Positions 28,082-37,652 of a stretch of 64,000 bases of DNA are shown in pieces; position 1 is the first letter of the stretch; each line of letters starts with the position of its first letter. The translations under genes and the position numbers were made by a program. The notes beneath the pieces were generated by a model. That model did no database searches. It was not told the origin of the DNA and saw only the letters and a program-made list of their open reading frames with translations. The stretch is from positions 1,240,001-1,304,000 of the forward strand of contig CAWJLE010000001.1 in NCBI GenBank assembly GCA_963843645.1, written 5' to 3'. The DNA is from CAWJLE01 sp963843645 (GTDB taxonomy: Bacteria; Chloroflexota; Anaerolineae; DAOTYC01).

Positions 28082-29180
28082 ATGCTGAAAACCGAGACGA
28101 TTGACATCAATATGGGCCCGCAGCATCCGAGCACGCACGGTGTGTTCCGGATGATCCTGACGCTCGATGGGGAGACGGTAGTCGATCTCAAGCCGATGTT
28201 CGGGTACCTGCATCGCGGCATCGAAAAGCTGAGCGAGGGGCGAACCTACCTGCAGGCGTGCCCGCTCATGGACCGTCTCGATTACGTGTGTTCGATGACC
28301 AACGGCTTCGCCTACGCCGTGGCGGTGGAGAAGCTGGCCGGGATCGCCGTGCCGGAGCGGGCCGAGTATATTCGCGTCATCATGGCCGAGCTCACTCGCC
28401 TGATCAACCACATGCTGGCCATCGGCTTTTTGTTCAACGACCTGGGCGCGTTCTACACGCCGGTCCTGTATGCATTTCGCGAGCGCGAGCGGATCCTGGA
28501 CCTGCTTCGAGATGGCCTCCGGCTCCCGCATGATGTGCAATTACATGCGTCCCGGTGGGGTGAGCGGCGACCTGCCCGAGGAGTTCCTGCCGGTTTACCG
28601 CAAGGTCATGGACCTGCAAAAGGCGTTCGTGGACGAGTTCGACACGATGCTGAGCCAGAACGAGATTTTCCGGATGCGCACGATCGGTGTGGGCGTTCTG
28701 CCCACGTCGGAGGCAGTGCGTTATAGCATCAGCGGCCCGGTTCTCGGAGCGTCGGGCGTGGCCTACGATGTGCGCAAGGCGGATCCCTACTCCGTCTACG
28801 ACCGCTTCGATTTCGACATTCCGGTCCAGCAAGAGGGCGACGTGTACGCGCGCTACTGCCAACGCCTGGCCGAGATGCGAGAGTCGATACGAATCCTGGA
28901 CCAGGCTGTGGCCCAGCTCCCCGAGGGGCCGGTGCAGACCAAGGTCACTCGTATCAAGCCGCCTGTCGGCGAGTGCTACGTGCGCATCGAGGCGCCGAAA
29001 GGTGAACTGGGTTTCTACCTGGTCAGCGACGGATCGACGAATCCGTATCGCTTCCACATTCGCTCCACCTCGCTCATCAACCTGACCGCGCTGCGCGAAA
29101 TGTGCCTGGGCCAGAAGGTAGCCGACGTCGTGACTATTTTGGGCAGCATCGACATCACGCTGGCGGACGTCGATCGGTAG
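28082..29180 (+). CDS. nuoD: NADH-quinone oxidoreductase subunit D (one-base insertion)
   Basis: 49-kDa type subunit forming the quinone site with NuoB. Begins MLKTETIDINMGPQHPSTHG, with HRGIEKLSEGRTYLQACPLM, AELTRLINHMLAIGFLFNDL, then after the break FEMASGSRMMCNYMRPGG and ending REMCLGQKVADVVTILGSID. An extra C near 28507 (CTGCTTCGAG for CTGTTCGAG) shifts the frame once. Start chosen for the GAGGG ribosome site; an ATG 12 bases earlier is possible. About 366 residues, shorter than some homologues but complete at both ends. Confidence 0.93.
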
Positions 29181-29229
29181 ATGAGCGCCCTAATCGCGTA
29201 CTTGCGGCGAGCGCCTCTAGGAGAACGGC

Positions 29230-30428
29230 ATGCAATTTCTCAATAAAGTGTTTGTCAACGTGTTCAACTGGTTCGGTGACTGGCTGCTGACGCTTCTTGC
29301 CCTTCTGGGCCATGCGGCTCATCATCGACTTCGTGGGATCGTGGTCATGCTGGGCTTTGCCATCGTCACCGTGCTGTTCCTGACGTACATGGAGCGCAAG
29401 GTCGTGGCCCGCATCGCCGACCGCATCGGCCCCAATCGTTGGGGCCCGTTCGGCTTGCTCCAGCCCATCGCCGACGCGATCAAGATGCTGATCAAGGAAG
29501 ACATCGTTCCGGCAGGCGCCGACCGCGGCGTGTTCAACCTGGCCCCGATGCTGATCATGGTGCCGGCGCTGCTGGTGTATGCTGTGCATGCCCTTCGGCG
29601 CGGGCATGTTCGCCACGGACCTGAACATCGGCATCCTCTACGTGATCGCCCTTGGGCTCCATTGCGATGCTGTCCATGCTGATGGCCGGCTGGGGCTCGG
29701 ACAACAAGTATGCGTTGCTGGGCAGCTTCCGCGCCGTCGCGCAGCTGGTGAGCTACGAAGTGCCGATGGTGTTGGTCATCGCTGGCGGTGGTCCTGCTCA
29801 CCGGCTCGATGTCCATGGTCAAGATCGTCGAGAACCAGCACGTGCCCTACATCCTCCTGATGCCGGTTGGCTTTCTGATCTATCTCCTCTGCCGCCGCGG
29901 CCGAAGTGGGCCGCTCGCCGTTCGACCTTCTGGAGGCGGACTCGGAGATCGTCGCCGGCTATTTCATCGAATACAGCGGCATGAAGTTCGCGCTCTTCTT
30001 CCTGGCGGAGTACATCAACCTGTTCGCCGTCTCGGCCGTGTGCACGACGCTGTTCCTGGGCGGCTGGAAAGGCCCCATCCTCCCACCTTACATCTGGTTC
30101 CTGATCAAGTGCTACGCGATCATCTTCACGCTGATGTGGTTCCGCGGGACGTTCCCCCGCTTCCGCATCGACCAGATGCTGGACCTGGCGTGGAAAGTCC
30201 TGGTGCCGCTGGCGCTGGTTAATCTGCTGCTGGTGGGCTTCGTCACGCAAGCTTTCGGCCAGCGCTCTGGAGTGGGTGATCGTCCTGCTGCCGGCCAACG
30301 CGATCATGCTCGCTGTCGCCTTGCGATTCCTCTCGATCGCGACCGAGCGGCGTATCGCTGAGGCGCGCGAGATGGCCGTCGCAAGGGCTGGCAGCGCGAA
30401 CCGGCGTCGTCGGCCAACTGACCGCTGA
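29230..30428 (+). CDS. nuoH: NADH-quinone oxidoreductase subunit H (several insertions)
   Basis: Membrane subunit linking the quinone cavity to the proton-pumping arm. Visible: VLFLTYMERKVVARIADRIG, NRWGPFGLLQPIADAIKMLI, KEDIVPAGADRGVFNLAP, SYEVPMVLVI, GRSPFDLLEADSEIVAGYF (conserved acidic loop), and LWFRGTFPRFRIDQMLDLAW. Extra bases near 29586, 29652, 29782, 29900 and 30262 break it into four pieces. About 398 residues when joined. Ends at a TGA with an Arg-rich tail. Confidence 0.92.
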
Positions 30429-30454
30429 GGGATGTGACTGGATTTGAGGTGAAA

Positions 30455-31027
30455 ATGTACGGCTTAGGTTTAGTGAAAGGCCTGTGGGTGACGATCAAGC
30501 ACTACTGGGGGACCTATCTCCTGGATCTGATGGCGTACGTGCGCGGGCAGAAGTCGTTCCCACGCGGCATCGCCGTGGGCGGGAAGGCCGAGCGGCCGGT
30601 GGATCACCTGTCCGGGCTCTTTACCGTTCAATACCCGGAGGAGCGATACGAGATGTTCCAGCGCTTCCGCGGGCCGCTCGTGCAGCTGCGTGACGAGGTC
30701 ACCGGCGGACCGCGCTGCACGGCGTGCGGCATGTGCGAGAAGGCCTGCCCTCACGGCGTGATCTACGGGATCGAGGGGGAAGGCAAGGGCAAGGAGCGGC
30801 GCGCGATCAAGTATAGCTACGACGTGGGCCGCTGCATCTTCTGCCGCCTGTGCGTGGAAGCCTGCCCGTTCGATGCGATCGAGTTGAGCCGCGACTACGA
30901 GCTGGCCATCTTCGACCGCGACTTCGTCTGGGGCCTGGACAGACTCCTCGAGCTGGGCGACGAGAGCGGCATCAAGCACACCGGGCAAAACTGGAAGCAA
31001 GGCGCCGAAGAGGTTGCGCAGAGTTGA
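30455..31027 (+). CDS. nuoI: NADH-quinone oxidoreductase subunit I
   Basis: Ferredoxin-like subunit with two [4Fe-4S] clusters (N6a, N6b). Cysteine motifs CTACGMCEKACP and CIFCRLCVEACP are both complete. 190 residues. Start taken at ATG (MYGLGLVKGLWVTIKHYWG) after GAGGTG rather than the upstream GTG. The C-terminal ~30 residues (GDESGIKHTGQNWKQGAEE) extend beyond the core. Confidence 0.95.
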   Translation: MYGLGLVKGLWVTIKHYWGTYLLDLMAYVRGQKSFPRGIAVGGKAERPVDHLSGLFTVQYPEERYEMFQRFRGPLVQLRDEVTGGPRCTACGMCEKACPHGVIYGIEGEGKGKERRAIKYSYDVGRCIFCRLCVEACPFDAIELSRDYELAIFDRDFVWGLDRLLELGDESGIKHTGQNWKQGAEEVAQS

Positions 31028-31082
31028 AGCAGCTCCGTGCGAGACGCGCAGTACGCATTTGGGAGAGGATAGGAGCCGGCCG

Positions 31083-31572
31083 ATGATGTCTATCATCTTT
31101 ATTATCGCAAGCCTGGTCACGCTGATCGGCGGCCTGCATGGTCGTGACCGGCAAGAATCTGTTCCACAATGCATTGTATCTGGTGCTGTCGTTCTTCGGC
31201 GTCGCCGTCCTCTACATTCTGCTGGAAGCCGAGTTCATCGCCGGCATCCAGATCCTGATCTACGTCGGGGCTATCGTCGATCCTGATCATCTTCGCCATC
31301 ATGCTGTCGCGTCACCTGATGGCGCCGCACCAGACTCAGCGCAACTCACAATGGTGGGTGTCGGCCATGGTCGCCGGTATTCTCTTCCTGGTGCTTGGGC
31401 TTCACCCTGCTCCAGGTGGACTGGCCGACCACGGCGGGCGTCGTCGCCTGCCGACACTATCGGGCTGCTGGGCCAGGCTTTCATGGGCGCCTACGTGCTG
31501 CCCTTTGAGGTGGCCTCGGTGATTTTGCTGGTGGCCCTGGTCGGGTCGATCATCATCGCCCGCGAACGCTAG
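31083..31572 (+). CDS. nuoJ: NADH-quinone oxidoreductase subunit J (insertions)
   Basis: Small five-helix membrane subunit. Joined frames give FIIASLVTLIGGLMVVTGKN, LFHNALYLVLSFFGVAVLYI, LEAEFIAGIQILIYVGAIV, ILIIFAIMLSRHL and, at the end, YVLPFEVASVILLVALVGSI. Extra bases near 31136, 31276, 31398 and 31445 break the frame. The conserved Glu of LLEAEFIAG is present. Length and position between nuoI and nuoK fit. Confidence 0.9.
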
Positions 31573-31586
31573 AAGGGGGAGATACC

Positions 31587-31901
31587 TTGACCTCGATTCC
31601 TTTGTCCTGGTACCTGATCGTCGCCGCCGCGCTGTTCTGCATCGGCCTGTACGGCGTGCTGTCGCGGCGGAACGCCGTCAACATCCTGATGGGCATCGAG
31701 CTGATGCTGAACGCCGCCAACATCAACCTGGTGGCCTTCTGGCGTTATGGAGACACGAACGCGCTGATCGGGCAGGTATTCGCCGTTTTCGTCATCACGC
31801 TGGCGGCGGCTGAAGCGGCCATCGGCCTGGCGTTGATCATTGCCATCTATCGATCGCGTGACACGGTCATCGTGGAAGACGTCGACATCCTGAAGTGGTA
31901 G
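31587..31901 (+). CDS. nuoK: NADH-quinone oxidoreductase subunit K
   Basis: 104-residue three-helix antiporter-like subunit. IPLSWYLIVAAALFCIGLYG, NILMGIELMLNAANINLVAF with the conserved Glu of GIELMLN, and ITLAAAEAAIGLALIIAIYR with the second conserved Glu. TTG start behind GGGGGAG. Intact. Confidence 0.96.
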   Translation: MTSIPLSWYLIVAAALFCIGLYGVLSRRNAVNILMGIELMLNAANINLVAFWRYGDTNALIGQVFAVFVITLAAAEAAIGLALIIAIYRSRDTVIVEDVDILKW

Positions 31902-31953
31902 CCGGCGACGTTGCGATTCAATTTTGGGTCATACTGCTGAGAGAGGTCTGTAC

Positions 31954-34098
31954 ATGTTCAATCTCATCTGGTTGATTCCGCTCTTTCCGCTGCTGGCGTT
32001 CGCCCTGATCATCCTCGTCACGCACGACGACAAGAAGGATGAGCACGAACATCGCCTGGGCCGGCATCGGATTGTCCTGGCTCGTGTCCTGGGGCGTCTT
32101 CTTCCAGGCGTTGGGGACGCACAATCTGGCCGAGGAGCCCTATCACGTTCCCTTGTTCAGCATCGCCGACGGGCACCAGCTCGCTGAGCCTGGGCTTCTT
32201 CGTCGATCCGTTGACCGCCGTGATGCTTTTCATGGTGCCCTTCGTCTGCCTGATGATCTTCATCTACTCCAAGGGCTACATGGGCTTCGGCACCGAGGCG
32301 GTGGACCGGCGCTACTCGCGCTTCTTCGCCTACATCTCGCTCTTTGCCTGCGGCATGTTGGGGCTGATCATCTCCGACAACCTGCTGACGCTGTTCATCT
32401 TCTGGGAAATCATGGGTCTGTGCTCGTACCTGCTGATCGGGTTCTGGTTCGAGAAGAGCTACGCCGATCCCAACCGAATCACGCCGAAGCAAGCGGGACT
32501 CAAGGCCTTCCTGACGACCCGCGTCGGCGACGTGATCATGCTGCTCGGCCTGCTGTTCCTGTATTCCCGCACCGGCTCGCTGTCCTTCGCCACGATCTTC
32601 TCTGAGGCAACCCTGCACCAGTTGGCGACGAGCACGGTGGCCTTGCCCCTCCTCGGGGCGGCGCCGATCGCCACGGTGATCTCGATGCTGATCTTCGGCG
32701 GCGCGGTCGGCAAGTCCGCGCAGTTTCCGCTGCACGTGTGGCTGCCCGACGCCATGGAGGGCCCGACCCCGGTCAGCGCCCTGATTCACGCGGCGACCAT
32801 GGTGTCCGCCGGCGTCTACTTGATCGCCCGCTGTTTCCCGCTCTTCGCGGCGGTGCCGCACGGGCCGCAGCTCGCTCTCGTCTCGTTCATCGGCGCCTTC
32901 ACGGCCCTGATGGCTTCGACCATCGCCGTGGCGCAGAACGACATCAAGCGCGTGCTGGCGTACTCGACGATCAGCCAGCTCGGCTACATGTTCGCCGCCC
33001 TGGGCGTCGGCGGGTACGTCGCGGCGGTCTTCCACCTGATCACCCACGCGTTCTTCAAGGCGCTGTTGTTCCTGGGCTCCGGCTCCGTGATTCACGGCGT
33101 CGAGCACGGACACCACCAATCTGGTGCATCACGTCGAGGCGGACGCACTGGAGTACGACCACTGTGAGCCGGAGGACGCGCCGGTCTGCGAAGTCTTCGA
33201 CGCCAACGATATGATGAACATGGGCGGCCTGGCGCGCAAGATGCCGCGCACCTTCATCGCCTTCCTGGCGGGCACTCTGGCTCTGGCCGGCATCGCGCCA
33301 TTCGCCGGTTTCTGGAGCAAGGATGAGATCCTGGGCCATGCCTGGGAGGAGTTCATCCAGCAGGGTATCGTCTCGTGGCCGTTCTTCGTCTGGCTGCTGC
33401 TGAGCCTGGGCGCCTTCCTGACCGCCTTCTACATGGGGCGGCAGATCTTCCTGGTATTCACCGGCAGGCCGCGCAGCGAAGCAGCCGAACACGCTCACGA
33501 GAGCCCGGCGACGATGACCTGGCCGCTGCTGATTCTGGCCGTGTTCGCAGTCTTCCTGGGATTGGCCGGCACGCCGTGGGCCAACTACTTCCACAGGCTG
33601 GTCGGTGAGGCTTTCCCGGTCACGCCGTTCATGCCGGTCGTCGCGGGCCTGTCGACGCTGCTGGCGGTGGGCGGCCTGTTCCTGGGCTACCTGATCTACG
33701 GCCGGAAGCCCCTGGCCGTGGGGCAGCCCGATCCGCTGCAGGCTCGGCTGGGCGCGGTTTACACCTGGCTGCAAAACAAGTACTACGTGGACGAGCTGTA
33801 CCAGGGCACGATCATCCGCTTTTCCCTGTGGCTGGCGGGGCTGTTCTACAAGTTCGACGACAAGTGGGTCGTCGACCCGGCCGTGGACGGCGTAGGCAAG
33901 CTGGGCAATTGGCTGTCCCAGACCCTGCGGACGCGCGTGGACGATCCGATCGTGGACGGCGCGGTCAACGGTGTGGGCTATCTGACGGATTGGAGTGGAC
34001 GCGGTCTGCGCTTGATTCAGACGGGCCGGGTCCAGGAGTACCTCTTGTTTGGCGTCACCATCGTGCTGATGCTGTTGGGACTGTACTTATACCTGTAA
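31954..34098 (+). CDS. nuoL: NADH-quinone oxidoreductase subunit L (insertions)
   Basis: Distal proton-pumping subunit with Mrp-antiporter fold and lateral helix. About 714 residues. Starts MFNLIWLIPLFPLLAFALII; key segments DPLTAVMLFMVPFVCLMIFI, FIFWEIMGLCSYLLIGFWFE (conserved Glu), GKSAQFPLHVWLPDAMEGPT, PVSALIHAATMVSAGVYLIA and MPRTFIAFLAGTLALAGIAP. Extra bases near 32035, 32172 and 33108 break the frame. The last ~200 residues hold the long amphipathic helix and final TM typical of NuoL. Confidence 0.94.
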
Positions 34099-34122
34099 GG
34101 GTCTCGTGAGGAGGAATTGTTG

Positions 34123-35678
34123 ATGAATCTCCCAGGCTTGCTGACCATCATCACGTTTGTGCCCCTGTTGGGGGCGATCGTGGTTCTGTTTATCCCCAGC
34201 GAGAAGGAAAAGGAGATCAAATGGACGGCCACGCTGCTCAGCGTGCTGCCTCTCATCCTCTCGGTTGCGTTGTGGCTTAGCTACGACGGCGCCCAGGGAG
34301 GAATTCAGTTCAAGGAGACCGCGAGCTGGATTCCATCGCTCAACGTATTCTACCAGATGGGCGTGGATGGCATCAGCGTGCCCTTCGTCTTCCTGACGAC
34401 CTTGCTAACCACCCTGTCATTGTTCTACTCGCGTCTATACCATCAAGGTGCGAGTAAAAGAATACTTCGCCCTTTTCCTCCTCCTCGAGATGGGCATGCT
34501 GGGCGTCTTCACTTCGCTCGATTTCATCCTGTTCTACGTCTTCTGGGAAATCGGGCTGGTGCCCATGTACTTGCTGATCGGCATCTGGGGCGGCCAGAAT
34601 CGGCTCTACGCCTCCATCAAGTTCTTCCTGTACACCCTGGCCGGCAGCGTGGCCATGCTGCTGTCGATCCTGTTCATCTACTTCAACACCGGAACGTTCA
34701 GCATCCTGGATGCGGCGGCCAAGCTGCAGGCGGCCAAACCGTTCATGCAGAACTTCGGGGCGATCAGCCTGGCCTTCTTCGCCTTCTTCATCGCTTTCAC
34801 CATCAAGCTGCCTAGCTTCCCGTTCCACACCTGGTTGCCTGACGCCCATACCGAGGCGCCGACGGCGGGCAGCGTCATCCTGGCTGGCATCCTGCTTGAA
34901 GCTGGGCGCCTACGGTCTGCTGCGCGTCGTCTTCCCGATCTTCCCGCAGGCGCTGAAGTACTACTCCTGGGACGTGCCGATCATCCCCATCATGGCGGTC
35001 ATGAGCATCGTCTACGGCGCCTTCGTCTGCATGGCCCAGACCGACCTGAAGCGACTGATCGCGTACTCCTCGGTGAGCCACATGGGGTACGTTCTGTTGG
35101 GGATCTCGGCCGGCGCGGTGGGGATGAGCTTCGCCGACCCGGCCATGCACGAAAGCGCCGCGATCGCGCTGAACGGTGCGACGCTGCAGATGTTCAACCA
35201 CGGCATCATCACCGGCGGCTTGTTCTTCCTCGTCGGTGTGATCTACGAGCGGGCGCACACCCGTGACCTGGGTGCGTTCGGGGGCCTGGGGGCCAAGGTG
35301 CCATATTATTACGGCATGATGGCCGTCACCGGGTTCGCTTCGTTGGGTCTGCCGGGCCTTGCGGGCTTCTGGGCCGAGTTCTTCGTCTTCCGGGGTGCCT
35401 TCCAGATCATGCCGGTCTTCGCTGTCCTCGGATCTATCGGCATCGTGGTGACCGCAGCCTACATTCTGTGGAAGATCATCCAGTTCGTGTTCCTGGGCAG
35501 CTTCGACGAGAACAAGTGGAACGAGCGAACCCACCACGCGAAGCTCACCGACATGATGACGTTCGAAAAGGTCACCATGTGGCCGTTGGTCGGCATGATG
35601 CTTCTGATCGGCGTGTACCCGCCGGTGATCGTCAACACCATCAACACGGCGACTACGGCATTGATGCGCATCCTGTGA
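34123..35678 (+). CDS. nuoM: NADH-quinone oxidoreductase subunit M (two insertions)
   Basis: Proton-pumping antiporter-like subunit. MNLPGLLTIITFVPLLGAIV, YQMGVDGISVPFVFLTTLLT, FILFYVFWEIGLVPMYLLIG (conserved Glu), IKLPSFPFHTWLPDAHTEAP, AQTDLKRLIAYSSVSHMGYV and FNHGIITGGLFFLVGVIYER. Shifts near 34443 and 34900. ATG preceded by GAGGAGG. About 518 residues, normal. Confidence 0.94.
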
Positions 35679-35715
35679 GTGCAACTGCGCGGGCTGGCGC
35701 AACGGAGGAGAGACT

Positions 35716-37197
35716 TTGGATCTAGCGACTACACTGAGGCTCATTTCGCCGGAGCTTATTCTGGGCATTGCGGGGATGGCCGTGCTCGGCCTGGACCTCG
35801 TCTGGCAGGATGAGCGCAAGAAGGGCTGGCTGCCTTACCTGAGCCTGCTGGGGCTGATCGTGGCCCTGGTCGCGGTGATCGCGCTGAGCGGGCAGCAGGC
35901 GACGTTGCTGTCGGGCATGATCAGTGTCGATAGCTTCGCCCTGTTCTTCCAATTCATCGCCATTCTGGCAGTGGGGATCGTGATTCTGGGCTCGATCGAT
36001 TACATGCGCGACCGGACGCCGTACGCAGGGGAGTTCTACGGGCTGCTCCTGCTGGCCGCGCTGGCCCTGACGTTGGCCGCTGGCGCGACCGACCTGATCA
36101 TGGTCTACCTGTCGATGGAATTCTTGAGCTTCACGTCGTACATCCTGGTGGGATACATCCGCGACAGCAAGAAGGGTACCGAGGCCTCGCTCAAGTACTT
36201 CCTGTACGGGGCGACGACCTCGGCCATCATGCTGTACGGCATCACGCTGTTGTACGGCTGCACCGGCACGACGAACCTGGCGGGTATCTCTCAGGCGCTG
36301 CGCGAGGCCAGTGCCGTGGCCGGCGGTCAGACGTGGCTCGTCATCCCGGCCATGATCATGATCCTGGTCGGCTTCGGCTTCAAGATCGCGCTGGTGCCGT
36401 TCCATCAGTGGTCGCCGGATACCTACGAAGGCGCGCCCACGCCGATCACGGCTTTCCTGTCGGTGGGACCGAAGGCTATCGGCTTCGCGCTGCTGATGCG
36501 CGTGTTCCTGACCGCGCTGTCCGGCTTCATCGTCGATTGGACGGCCATCCTGGCCGGCATCAGCATGATCACCATGACGCTGGGCAACCTCGTGGCGCTG
36601 AAGCAGACGAACATCAAGCGCCTGTTGGCCTATTCCAGCATCGCCCAGGCCGGCTACATTCTGATCGGCTTCGTGTGCGTCAGCCTGAGCAGCCAGAGCA
36701 GCTTCAACGGTGTGAACGGGTCGATGATCTACCTGTTCGCCTACCTCTTCACCAACCTGGGCGCTTTCATGGCCGTCATCGCCTTCGAGCAGGCGACCGG
36801 ATCGACCGAGATTTCCGATTACGCGGGGCTGGCGCGTCGCGCGCCGGGGCTCTCCGCCGTGATGTTGGTGTGCCTGCTGTCCCTGGCGGGCATTCCGGCG
36901 ACCGGCGGATTCATCGGCAAGTTCTTCGTCTTCGGCTCGGCCATCCAGCTGCAGTTCTACTTCCTGGCCGTCGTCGGCATCGTGAACAGCGTCATCGCCG
37001 CGTTCTACTACCTGAACATCGTGCGGTACATGTTCTTCGTGCCGTGTGACGATGGGGCGGACAGCCTACTGCCCGTGCCGGCCCTGTTCCAGTTCGCGCT
37101 GGCCGTGACTGCCGCCGTCACGCTCCTGATCGGCCTCTACCCGCAGCCCTTCATCGATCTGGCGACGCAGTCCGTGCGGCTCATCGCCGCGACGTAG
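35716..37197 (+). CDS. nuoN: NADH-quinone oxidoreductase subunit N
   Basis: 493-residue antiporter-like membrane subunit, intact frame. LISPELILGIAGMAVLGLDL, TDLIMVYLSMEFLSFTSYIL, YFLYGATTSAIMLYGITLLY, IALVPFHQWSPDTYEGAPTP, QTNIKRLLAYSSIAQAGYIL and FFVFGSAIQLQFYFLAVVGI. TTG start after GGAGGAGAG. Last gene of the operon; a clear terminator follows. Confidence 0.95.
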   Translation: MDLATTLRLISPELILGIAGMAVLGLDLVWQDERKKGWLPYLSLLGLIVALVAVIALSGQQATLLSGMISVDSFALFFQFIAILAVGIVILGSIDYMRDRTPYAGEFYGLLLLAALALTLAAGATDLIMVYLSMEFLSFTSYILVGYIRDSKKGTEASLKYFLYGATTSAIMLYGITLLYGCTGTTNLAGISQALREASAVAGGQTWLVIPAMIMILVGFGFKIALVPFHQWSPDTYEGAPTPITAFLSVGPKAIGFALLMRVFLTALSGFIVDWTAILAGISMITMTLGNLVALKQTNIKRLLAYSSIAQAGYILIGFVCVSLSSQSSFNGVNGSMIYLFAYLFTNLGAFMAVIAFEQATGSTEISDYAGLARRAPGLSAVMLVCLLSLAGIPATGGFIGKFFVFGSAIQLQFYFLAVVGIVNSVIAAFYYLNIVRYMFFVPCDDGADSLLPVPALFQFALAVTAAVTLLIGLYPQPFIDLATQSVRLIAAT

Positions 37198-37235
37198 ATT
37201 GCGGCAGCCCGATCCGTAGATCAAGCTTTCATCGC

Positions 37236-37265
37236 GCCCCCTGGGCTTCTCGACAGGGGGCTTTT
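37236..37265 (+). terminator. intrinsic terminator of the nuo operon
   Basis: GCCCCCTG (37236-37243), ten-base loop, CAGGGGGC (37254-37261), then TTTT. Confidence 0.92.
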
Positions 37266-37370
37266 GATTGGCCTCGGTCAGCGCCGCCGCCCTGAAAGTC
37301 AGCTTCCTGTCCGGCAGAGTTCATGCAGTGACGGTGGCCGAGTGCTACAATGGGAGCGTGACCAGGGCAA

Positions 37371-37399
37371 TTGACAAGGGATCGCCTTTATCCTATGAT
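37371..37399 (+). promoter_or_regulatory. promoter for the small membrane protein and murE
   Basis: TTGACA (37371-37376), exactly 17 bases, TATGAT (37394-37399). Confidence 0.75.
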
Positions 37400-37446
37400 T
37401 GCCACGCGGGTCAGGCTCGAGTATCAGGACGCAAAGGAGACCATGG

Positions 37447-37647
37447 ATGGGGGACCGTCGGGGCTGTCTTGGAGGACTGCTAGACCTGTTTCTGTTGAGC
37501 GCGGCGTTCGATTGGTTGGAGAGCCGCTTCGGCTTCGGCCGCCAAAGCTCGTGCACGGGCATCGGCTGCGGGCTGATCATCTTGCTGCTCTTCTTGCTCT
37601 TCCTGTGCAACATCTGCGGATCGACGCACTGGACTAGATTGTACTGA
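37447..37647 (+). CDS. small Cys-containing membrane protein
   Basis: 66 residues, ATG behind AGGAGA. An amphipathic first half (GGLLDLFLLSAAFDWLESRF), a Cys/Gly turn (SSCTGIGCG), one very hydrophobic helix (LIILLLFLLFLCNIC) and a short polar end GSTHWTRLY. The good ribosome site, the strong promoter 50 bases upstream and the position five bases before murE support translation. Small proteins ending in a similar D/H-W-T-R motif are familiar from other genomes, but I assign no function. Confidence 0.65.
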   Translation: MGDRRGCLGGLLDLFLLSAAFDWLESRFGFGRQSSCTGIGCGLIILLLFLLFLCNICGSTHWTRLY

Positions 37648-37652
37648 GTGGC

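Noticed and set aside
37400..37640. Alternative frame from 37371 over the small membrane ORF
   Set aside because: It starts inside the promoter and has no ribosome site; the 37447 ORF has both a ribosome site and a membrane helix.
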